Assembly (NCBI RefSeq): GCF_016862195.1
Contig: NZ_BOMM01000045.1
Span: forward strand, 25,016-89,015
Direction: 5' to 3'
From: Paractinoplanes ferrugineus
GTDB taxonomy: Bacteria; Actinomycetota; Actinomycetes; Mycobacteriales; Micromonosporaceae
Length of the DNA: 64,000 nucleotides
Shown: positions 24,458-31,419 of the stretch, piece after piece
Numbering within the stretch: the stretch's first letter is position 1
Layout of the letters: each line of letters begins with the position of its first letter
Notes under the pieces: generated by a model
The model's input: only the letters and a program-made list of their open reading frames with translations
What the model was told of the DNA's origin: nothing
Databases searched by the model: none
Program-made: the position numbers and the translations under genes

Positions 24458-25830
24458 CGGAACCACCTCAGCGGTACGGCGGCGGCCATCACGGCCATGC
24501 CGTCGTCGTTCGGGTGCAGGTGGTCGCCGGAGTCGAGGGCCGGGTTCAGCCGGGTCGGGTCCCCCGGCGCGCCCATGACCCGATCGAAGTCGACGACCCC
24601 GTCGTACTCTCCGGAGGTCCGGATCCAGTGGTTGAGCTGCTGGCGCTTGGCCTCGTTGACGGGCGTGCAGAAGCCGAGGGTGTCGTCCTTGAAGGGCAGG
24701 ACGGTGCCGCCGAACGCGCGTACGCCGGCCTCGTGGGCGCGGGCGATCAGCTGCCGGTGCCCCGCGATCAGGTCGTCGGCACCGACCACCTCGGACGGCG
24801 GGGCCACCGTGCCGGGGTGGCCGAGGTCGTTCACGCCGAGCAGCACGATCAGGAAACGGCGGCCGGGCTGGGCGAGCACGTCCCGGTCGAACCGCCGCAG
24901 CCCGCTGACCCCGAAGTTGTCGGCGAACGTCTCGGCGTCGCTGCCGGCCGGCGGGTTCGGGTCGTGCAGCAGCCGGTTGCCGGAGACGCCGAGGTTGGCC
25001 ACCCCGAGGTCGAGGTGGGCCTGCCGCAGACGCGCGGCGAGCAGGTCGGGCCACCGGTGGTCGAGGTTGGCGACGGTGTTGGCGCCGTTGGTGATCGAGT
25101 CGCCGAGCGCGACGATCGCCCCGGTGCCGCGACCACGCACCGCGACCCCGGACAGGAACAGATCTTCCTGGCGGGTCTCGACCGGGGTGACGGTCCGTGC
25201 CCCGGTGACGTCACCGTTCGCGATCACATTGTCCTGATAGGCGTACGCGGCGTGCGTCGTCACCGGCGTACGGTCCGGGAAGTAGATGCTGATCGCCAGG
25301 TCTCCCCCGGCCGGCAGGCGAAGCCTGACCGGATCGCTGACCAGCGGCGCGCCCGCCGGAACGGTCGCGTTCGGGCGCCCGCCGAACGTGACCCGCCGGT
25401 CGGTTGCCGCGACGATCGCCGAGGAAGCGCCCGTGCCGTCACGCAAGGCGACGCGCACACCCCCGATCCGCAGCGGCGTGTCACCGAACTCGTTCGTCAG
25501 CCGGACTCGCAGCTCGTCGCCGCCCACGGAGCAGTGCACGACGTGCCGCACCGTCTGCCGCTCCAGCACGAGCGGCGCGCCCCGGCGGGCGACGGTGGTG
25601 GGCGCGGCCGCCCAGGTCGTCACCCAGGTCGTCACCCGGCCGTCGGCCGAGGTCGGTGCGGCGTCGGATGAGGCGGCGCGGGCCACCGCGGCGTCGGCCG
25701 GGCCGGCACCCCCGAGCGCAGCGCCGGTGGCGGCCCCGGCGGCCGTGCCCGCCGCGAGAGCAAGCAGCTCACGGCGAGTGGGGCGACGCCGCGAGGCGGC
25801 GGTGGACGGGTCGGTGGGCACGGGGACCAT
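24454..25830 (-). CDS. Tat-exported SGNH/GDSL hydrolase, first of a tandem pair
   Basis: Secreted esterase of 458 residues. The N-terminus has a twin-arginine type signal (RRRPTRRELLALAAGTAAGAATGAAL as two adjoining parts, ending near GPADAAVA). A beta-sandwich-like domain follows (VTTWVTTWAAAPTTV, LERQTVRHVVHCSVGGDELRVRLTNEFGDTPLRI), then the SGNH domain. That domain has IVALGDSITNGANTVANLDHRWPDLLAARL, LGVSGNRLLHD, LLGVNDLGHPG and LDSGDHLHPNDDGMA. The paralogue downstream is read through an ATGA overlap. In this neighbourhood of plant-wall enzymes a de-acetylation or feruloyl/acetyl esterase role is likely, but the substrate is not proven by motifs. Confidence 0.88.
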   Translation of the reverse strand: MVPVPTDPSTAASRRRPTRRELLALAAGTAAGAATGAALGGAGPADAAVARAASSDAAPTSADGRVTTWVTTWAAAPTTVARRGAPLVLERQTVRHVVHCSVGGDELRVRLTNEFGDTPLRIGGVRVALRDGTGASSAIVAATDRRVTFGGRPNATVPAGAPLVSDPVRLRLPAGGDLAISIYFPDRTPVTTHAAYAYQDNVIANGDVTGARTVTPVETRQEDLFLSGVAVRGRGTGAIVALGDSITNGANTVANLDHRWPDLLAARLRQAHLDLGVANLGVSGNRLLHDPNPPAGSDAETFADNFGVSGLRRFDRDVLAQPGRRFLIVLLGVNDLGHPGTVAPPSEVVGADDLIAGHRQLIARAHEAGVRAFGGTVLPFKDDTLGFCTPVNEAKRQQLNHWIRTSGEYDGVVDFDRVMGAPGDPTRLNPALDSGDHLHPNDDGMAVMAAAVPLRWFR

Positions 25831-26196
25831 CGCAATCAGCCGCGGCGCTGCGGCAGGGTCGGGCGCCAGCCGGTGGCGCGCAGTTCAGGGAGATCGGCCC
25901 CGGGCGCCGTAGGGGCCTGGGCGGGTGCGGCGGCGATGCGGGCTCCGGCCACCGGGACGGCGGCGGCTGGCGAGTGCGAAAGGGAGCGGGACACGTGGAA
26001 CCTTCCGGGCGAACGGTCGGAAGTTTCGGAAACACCTCAGCCGAACATTCGTAACGTAGAGGCGTCCATCTATGCCGTCAAGCCCTGCCTGACTCTTGAT
26101 CTTCGCCGAATTTCCGGCATTGACGTGGGCGCGCGAGCACACGAAGCTTTCCGCAAGTTATCGCAACTTTCGGATCCACCACCGAAGGGAAGTCTG
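25831..26196. other. Intergenic region with xylanase control elements
   Basis: This 366-bp gap between the divergent SGNH operon and the GH10 gene contains no convincing gene; the open frame reading into the xylanase lacks coding character before 26197. Two elements of the form CGnAAnTTTCG stand out: CGGAAGTTTCG at 26018-26028 and CGCAACTTTCG at 26162-26172. Each is one base from the palindrome CGAAAnTTTCG reported upstream of actinomycete xylanase genes (from memory). The second lies 24 bp before the xylanase start. TTGACG at 26120-26125 is a possible -35 element. GAAGGGA at 26184-26190 is the ribosome-binding site. Confidence 0.55.
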
Positions 26197-27252
26197 ATGA
26201 TTTCGGTAAGAACGGGGTTGGGGGCGGCCGCTCTCGCCGCCCTGACCGCGATCGGCATGGCGACGGTTCCGACCGCCGCCGGCGCGAATGACACGGGACT
26301 GCGGGCCGCCGCCCGGGGCACCGGCACCAAGATCGGCACCGCTGTGGACATGGCGGCACTCGCCGACGACGCGCCCTACGCGGCGGCGGTCGCCCGGGAG
26401 TTCGACACGGTCACGCCGGAGAACGTGATGAAGTGGGAAGCGGTCGAACCGACCCAGGGCACCTACGACTGGGGCCCGGCCGACGACCTGGTCCGGGTCG
26501 CCCGCCGCAACGGTCAGGCGGTGCGCGGGCACACGCTGGTCTGGCACAGCCAGAACCCGGCCTGGCTCACCGAGGCCAACTTCACCAAGGAGCAGCTGCG
26601 CGCCCTGCTGCGCAAGCACATCTTCGACGAGGTCGGCCACTTCAAGGGCCGGGTCTGGGCCTGGGACGTGGTCAACGAGGCCTTGAACGAGGACGGGACG
26701 CTGCGCGACACGATCTGGCTGCGGGCGCTCGGCCCCGGTTACCTCGCGGACGCGTTCCGCTGGGCGCACCAGGCCGACCCGGGCGCGCTGTTGTTCATCA
26801 ACGACTACAACGCGGAGTGGATCAGCCCCAAGACGGACGCGTACTACGCCCTGGTGAAGTCGCTGCGGGCGCAGGGCGTACCGGTGCAGGGTTACGGCAT
26901 GCAGGGTCACCTCGGCATTCAGTACGGCCTGCCGGGCGACGTCCTGGAGAACGTGCGCCGCTTCGACGCGCTCGGCGTCAAGACGGCGTTCACCGAGGTG
27001 GACGTGCGGATGATCCTGCCGGCCGACTCGACGAAGGTGCAGGCGCAGGCCGAGGGCTTCGGGCTGATGCTGCGGGCCTGCCTGCTCGTGCGGAACTGCG
27101 TGTCCTACACGGTCTGGGGCTTCACCGACAAATACTCCTGGGTCCCGGGTGTCTTCACCGGTGAGGGCTCGGCCACCCTGATGGACGAGCAGTTCACCCC
27201 CAAACCGGCGTACGACACGGTGCGCGAGACGTTCGCCCTCGCGCGGCACTAG
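26197..27252 (+). CDS. Secreted endo-1,4-beta-xylanase (GH10)
   Basis: Extracellular xylanase of 351 residues, a single GH10 barrel without a carbohydrate-binding module. The signal peptide spans about residues 1-30 (cleavage after PTAAGA). Catalytic residues are in place: acid/base Glu161 in WAWDVVNEAL and nucleophile Glu267 in TAFTEVDVRM. Other family blocks are DTVTPENVMKWEAVEPTQGTYDW, RGHTLVWHSQNPAWL, FINDYNAEW, GYGMQGHLG and YTVWGFTDKYSWVPG. Start ATG 26197 has GAAGGGA six bases upstream; the open frame extends further but without a signal peptide. Transcription is probably controlled by the CGnAAnTTTCG elements upstream. A strong terminator follows. Confidence 0.95.
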   Translation: MISVRTGLGAAALAALTAIGMATVPTAAGANDTGLRAAARGTGTKIGTAVDMAALADDAPYAAAVAREFDTVTPENVMKWEAVEPTQGTYDWGPADDLVRVARRNGQAVRGHTLVWHSQNPAWLTEANFTKEQLRALLRKHIFDEVGHFKGRVWAWDVVNEALNEDGTLRDTIWLRALGPGYLADAFRWAHQADPGALLFINDYNAEWISPKTDAYYALVKSLRAQGVPVQGYGMQGHLGIQYGLPGDVLENVRRFDALGVKTAFTEVDVRMILPADSTKVQAQAEGFGLMLRACLLVRNCVSYTVWGFTDKYSWVPGVFTGEGSATLMDEQFTPKPAYDTVRETFALARH

Positions 27253-27261
27253 CCGGAACCG

Positions 27262-27300
27262 CACCGGGCGGCGGCGCTCACGCGCCGCCGCCCGGTTTCT
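27262..27300. terminator. Terminator between the xylanase and the LPMO gene
   Basis: Perfect 14-bp GC-rich stem (CCGGGCGGCGGCGC with GCGCCGCCGCCCGG) and a TCAC loop, followed on the plus strand by TTTCTTT. It lies between two convergent genes and may serve both. Confidence 0.88.
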
Positions 27301-27310
27301 TTCCATCGGA

Positions 27311-28447
27311 TTACGCGGTGCTGCAGGCCAGGTTGTTGACCGTGGCCGGCGGGGTGCCGGTCCCCAGGAACCCGAAGGTGGTGTACGCCCCGGCGGCGAC
27401 CGTCCCGTTCCAGCTCGCGTTCTTGACCGTCACCAGTGAACCGCTCGTGGAAGCTGTTCCGTTCCAGAGCTGGGTGACGGTCTGCGAACCCGGGAAGGTC
27501 CAGTTGACCGTCCACTTGCCGATCGGTGCACTGAGCGCGTGCACCATCACCTCGGCCTGGAAGCCTCCGCTCCAGGTTCCGGTGATGTTGTACATCGCCG
27601 AACAGCCGGTCCCGCCCGGGTTGCTGGTGGGCGAGGTGGTCGGCGTCATGGTGGGCGGCGTCGTCGGGGTGCTGGTGGGCGGCGTCGTCGGCGGCGTCGT
27701 CGGCGGGGTGGTGGGCGGGGTTGTCGTCCCGCCGTTACCGACACCGGTGACCTCGCCGTTACCGCCGTCGAAGACGACGTCGGAGCAGCCGTAGAACGTC
27801 TCGGTGCTGTCCGAGCGCGACCACACCGAGTAGATCAGGTGCTTACCGCTCTTGCCGGACGGCAGGGTGGCGTTCCAGTAGTAGTGCCCGGCGTCGGTGC
27901 CTGGTCCGCCGTCGGCCGGCGGGTTGGTGGTCTGATCGAACGGGGTGGACTCGAGGTCGCTCCACGCCAGGGGCTTGGTCGGGTCGTACCCGTTCTTGGT
28001 GATGTAGAGCGAGAACGTCCCGGGGTGCTTGGCCCAGTCGTTGTACTGGATCCCGATCGTCTTACCCGTCGTCAGGTGAGTGACCGGCCAGTCGTTACGA
28101 GCGAGGTTGAAGCCCGTGAAGTTGTACGGGCCCCCGGTGCCGCCGCTGCACAGCTGGCCGTCCGGCAGGAAGCCGGACACCCGCCCGGCCCCGTCGGAAC
28201 GGAGCACGGCGAACCAGTTGTACAGCGAGGTGGTGCCGCTCTGCGCGACCGCGGCCGCACACGCCGCGTTCTTGGGCTCGATCGCACCCGTGTTCGGGTT
28301 ACGACCGTCCTGGTAGCACAGCCAGGTCCGGCTGCCCGGCACCATCATGGCGCCGTGCGCGCTCGCCGCGGTGGGCATCACCACCGCGCCGAGCCCGGCC
28401 GCCAGCATGGCCGCCGCGACGTACGAGAACAGTTTCTTTCTTCTCAC
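27311..28447 (-). CDS. Lytic polysaccharide monooxygenase (AA10) with C-terminal CBM2
   Basis: Secreted copper enzyme of 378 residues that oxidatively cleaves crystalline polysaccharide, here most likely cellulose. The signal peptide is cleaved before His31 (TAASA then HGAMMVPGSRTWLCYQDG), which gives the N-terminal histidine of the copper brace; the second ligand is probably the His in DWAKHPGTFSLYITKNGYD. NDWPVTHLTTG and TFYGCSDVVFDGG are typical of the cellulose-active CelS2-like group. A Thr/Pro linker and a CBM2 (from about GCSAMYNITG to the C-terminus, with QLWNGTAS and YTTFGFLG) follow. It is the last gene of an apparent operon: its start lies only 11 bp after the GH48 stop. Confidence 0.93.
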   Translation of the reverse strand: MRRKKLFSYVAAAMLAAGLGAVVMPTAASAHGAMMVPGSRTWLCYQDGRNPNTGAIEPKNAACAAAVAQSGTTSLYNWFAVLRSDGAGRVSGFLPDGQLCSGGTGGPYNFTGFNLARNDWPVTHLTTGKTIGIQYNDWAKHPGTFSLYITKNGYDPTKPLAWSDLESTPFDQTTNPPADGGPGTDAGHYYWNATLPSGKSGKHLIYSVWSRSDSTETFYGCSDVVFDGGNGEVTGVGNGGTTTPPTTPPTTPPTTPPTSTPTTPPTMTPTTSPTSNPGGTGCSAMYNITGTWSGGFQAEVMVHALSAPIGKWTVNWTFPGSQTVTQLWNGTASTSGSLVTVKNASWNGTVAAGAYTTFGFLGTGTPPATVNNLACSTA

Positions 28448-28458
28448 GGTTCCTCCTC

Positions 28459-31386
28459 TCAGCCGTTCGGGAACAGCCGGGCGAAGTCGGCGTAGCCGGT
28501 GGCGACGTCGACCTGCGCCCAGAAACGGTGGTAGTTGAACGTGGGGGCGGCACCGCCGTCGAGGTACGCCTGGACCTTGGGCCAGTCCGGGTCGTTCTTG
28601 TACCAGGAGCGGATGTCCAGGAAGGACTTGCCGGGGGCGATCACGTCGCCGTTCGGCATCTTGCCGGTCCAGCCCGGCGGGATGTAGAGACCCTGGCCGG
28701 TGGAGGCGTTGTAGACGTCGTCCATCCGGTTGTAGTCGGCGCGGGTCTCGGTGACCGAGACGCCCTTCGCGTCCTTGTGCGTCCAGATCGCGTCGAGCAG
28801 GTTCTTCGCCGCCGTCTTGGCCGCCGTGTTACCGGACTTGGCGGCGTAGTAGGTCAGCAGCTTGGCGAACGAGCCGGCCACACCGAGGTCGGTGCCCTTG
28901 CTCTTGACCGTGACGTGCAGGCCGGTGTTCGCCGCCGGGCTGGACGGGGTCCAGGTCGCCGGCTTGCCCGACCAGCCCAGGTCGGACGGGATCTCGAAGC
29001 TGGTGGCGCTGATGGTGGAGTTGGCCAGGGCCCAGGTGACCCACTTGTCGAGCACGGTCTTGGCCTTGGTGTCACCGGTCGTGTAGTAGTACTCGGCCAG
29101 GCGCTCCAGCGACCAGGTCTGCATGCCGAACCACTGGTTGGACGGCGGGTCCTCGTAGACCGGTGCCTCGACGTAGGACAGGCCGTAGAACGTCGGGGTG
29201 CCGGCCGGCGGGGCCGAGTAGCTGCCGTCCCAGCTGTTGGTGGCGCCACCGGCGATGGCCCCCTCGGAGGACTGCAGCCACTGGTAGAACTCGAGCTGCC
29301 GGTTCAGGGTCGCCTGCCAGTCCGACTTCGCGGTCGCGCCCTTCGGGGTGAACGCGCTGACGTTGGACAGGACGTACGCCGCCATCGGGTTCTGGTAGCC
29401 GAAGTGGTCGACGCTGGAACCGATCCGCCACGCCCAGCCCGCGCTGGTGTCGTAGGCGCCGCCCCAGGCGTAGTACCAGGACATCAGGTTGTTCGACGCG
29501 TTCTTGCCGGTGCCCGCGGGGCAGCTGGTCGAGGTACAACCGGGCTGCTTGAAGTACTTGTCGTAGAAGGAGTAGCGCAGGTAGTCGCCCATCTTGGCGG
29601 CGTTCGCCACCGAGGTGGAGATCTGCGAGGCCTTGCCCTGCTGGGTGGCCCAGGTGTACGCCCAGTACGCCGCCTGGATGGCACGCGAGTCAGCGTCCGG
29701 CGCGTTGGTGTACTTCCACTGCTTGGCGTAGCTGCTGTCCTTGGTGAACAGGTCCAGGTAGCCGTTCGGGCCGCCGGACTTGAACGTGTCGCAGGACGGC
29801 TGCGGCACGGTCTCGAAGGTGGACTCCTGCGGGCCGCGCTGGAAGGTGTTGATGTAGGCGACACGGGTGGTGCCGTCACCGCAGTGGCCGAAGCCGTAGG
29901 TGTTGTCGACGTCCATCAGCCAGTGCATGCCGTAGATGTCGTCGGTGCCGTACGCGCTCTTCAGCTCCGCCGCCAGCGGGTCGGTGCCGACCGAGACACT
30001 GGAGTCCAGCTGCGACGGGTACTGCGACGGCAGCGGGTGCTCGGCCGCGTACGTCGCCGGCTTCGCCGGGTTGTAGTTGGCGTTGGTGGGCTGGTCGGCG
30101 TGCGACGGGATGATGTACTTCTCCATCGTCGACCAGGCCGAGTTGAACGGCGCCCAGTCCTGGGTGGTGGAGCCGTGCTCGGCCTCCAGCCACAGCCAGT
30201 AGCTGAACGCCTCGGACGTGGTCTCGTGACCCTGGTCCGGCGCCTCGTCGATGAGCGTCTCGATCGAGTGGTAGGGCACGCCCTCGGGGCTGAAGTAGCC
30301 GTTGGACGGGTTCTTGATGTCGTTGTACATCTGGGTGAACCGGGCGTCGACCGCACCGGCGGTGACCACGTTCGCGGTCACCGTCGCGGCCGTGTAGCCG
30401 GTCGCGGTGGCCGAGAAGGTGGCGTTGGTGCCGCTGGTGGCCGCACTGGTGGCGGCGACCGTGACGGTCTGGCCGGTGCTCCAGTTCGACGGAGTGAACG
30501 TCAGCGTGGCCGGTGTCGCGGAGACCGTGGTCGCCCCCGCGGTCCGGGCCAGCGTCACGGTCACGCTGGTGGTCGGCGCGGCCGACAGGGCCAGCTTGAA
30601 GGTCGAGCTGTCACCGGGCGAGACGGTCACGCCGGTGGCGTCCGCGACGATCGCCGGCAGGGTGCTGGCGTCGACGAACACCGGCACGTCGGCCGTGTTG
30701 CTCTTGGTGCCGGCACTGTCGTACGCGACCGCCTGCAAGTGGTAGGCGGCGGTCTGGGCCGGCACCCCGGTCCAGGCGTACGAGTACGGCGCGGTCGTGT
30801 CGGTGTTGAGCAGCAGGCCGTCGTGGTAGAACTCGACCTTGCTGATCGTCTGCCCGGAGGCCGCCGTCGCGGTCGCGCTGATCGGGATGGAGGCCGGCGC
30901 CGTGTAGCGGGTGTTGGACGCCGGCGAGCTGATCGCCACGGTGGGCGCGGCCACCGCCCCGTTGCAGGCGGTGCCGTTGAGGCTGAACGCCGTCGGCACC
31001 GGGTTGGCCGAGCCGAAGGTGCCGTTGAAGCCGGTACCCACGGTCGCGTTGGTGCCGATGCTGCCGTTCCAGCCGGCGCTGTTCACCGTGACGTGCCGGC
31101 CCGACTGGGTGTAGGTGCCGTTCCAGCCCTGCGACACCTTCTGAGCCGAGTCGGGGAAGTCGTACTCGAGTTTCCAGCTGCTCACCGGGTCACCGGCGTT
31201 GGTGATCTGGATGTCTCCGGTGAAGCCGCCGGACCACTGGCTCTGCACCTTGTAGACGACGGTGCAGCCGGCCGCGGCGTGCGCTGGCGCACCTGCGGCC
31301 AGGGCCACGCCGGCACCGAGGACGGTGGTGCCGGCGACAGCGAGCCCTCGGCGTAAACGCCTCAGACGTCTCTCTCGTGGGAGCAC
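28459..31386 (-). CDS. Secreted reducing-end cellobiohydrolase (GH48) with CBM2 and Ig-like domains
   Basis: Processive exocellulase of 975 residues, the key enzyme on crystalline cellulose in actinobacteria. Order: signal peptide (about 1-39), CBM2 (about 40-147, GCTVVYKVQSQWSGGF to NGTACNG), an Ig-like domain (about 150-240, VEFYHDGLLLNTDTTAPYSYAWTGV), a second beta-domain (about 242-340, FTPSNWSTGQTVTVAA), and the GH48 catalytic domain to the end. The acid residue is in PDQGHETTSEAFSYWLWLEAE; YGFGHCGDGTTRVAYINTFQRG and the final RFWAQVDVATGYADFARLFP are family hallmarks. GTG start at 31386 with GAAAGGAA upstream. It follows GH74 by 33 bp and precedes the LPMO by 11 bp, so all three are probably one transcript under the CebR-type box. 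Confidence 0.95.
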   Translation of the reverse strand: MLPRERRLRRLRRGLAVAGTTVLGAGVALAAGAPAHAAAGCTVVYKVQSQWSGGFTGDIQITNAGDPVSSWKLEYDFPDSAQKVSQGWNGTYTQSGRHVTVNSAGWNGSIGTNATVGTGFNGTFGSANPVPTAFSLNGTACNGAVAAPTVAISSPASNTRYTAPASIPISATATAASGQTISKVEFYHDGLLLNTDTTAPYSYAWTGVPAQTAAYHLQAVAYDSAGTKSNTADVPVFVDASTLPAIVADATGVTVSPGDSSTFKLALSAAPTTSVTVTLARTAGATTVSATPATLTFTPSNWSTGQTVTVAATSAATSGTNATFSATATGYTAATVTANVVTAGAVDARFTQMYNDIKNPSNGYFSPEGVPYHSIETLIDEAPDQGHETTSEAFSYWLWLEAEHGSTTQDWAPFNSAWSTMEKYIIPSHADQPTNANYNPAKPATYAAEHPLPSQYPSQLDSSVSVGTDPLAAELKSAYGTDDIYGMHWLMDVDNTYGFGHCGDGTTRVAYINTFQRGPQESTFETVPQPSCDTFKSGGPNGYLDLFTKDSSYAKQWKYTNAPDADSRAIQAAYWAYTWATQQGKASQISTSVANAAKMGDYLRYSFYDKYFKQPGCTSTSCPAGTGKNASNNLMSWYYAWGGAYDTSAGWAWRIGSSVDHFGYQNPMAAYVLSNVSAFTPKGATAKSDWQATLNRQLEFYQWLQSSEGAIAGGATNSWDGSYSAPPAGTPTFYGLSYVEAPVYEDPPSNQWFGMQTWSLERLAEYYYTTGDTKAKTVLDKWVTWALANSTISATSFEIPSDLGWSGKPATWTPSSPAANTGLHVTVKSKGTDLGVAGSFAKLLTYYAAKSGNTAAKTAAKNLLDAIWTHKDAKGVSVTETRADYNRMDDVYNASTGQGLYIPPGWTGKMPNGDVIAPGKSFLDIRSWYKNDPDWPKVQAYLDGGAAPTFNYHRFWAQVDVATGYADFARLFPNG

Positions 31387-31419
31387 GGGAGTTCCTTTCG
31401 TGGGGGTTGGGGAGTTGGC

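Noticed and set aside
28528..31356. A 942-codon open frame opposite GH48
   Set aside because: Pure antisense of a clear GH48 gene with high third-position GC; its composition is Gly/Arg/Val-rich and no domain is visible.
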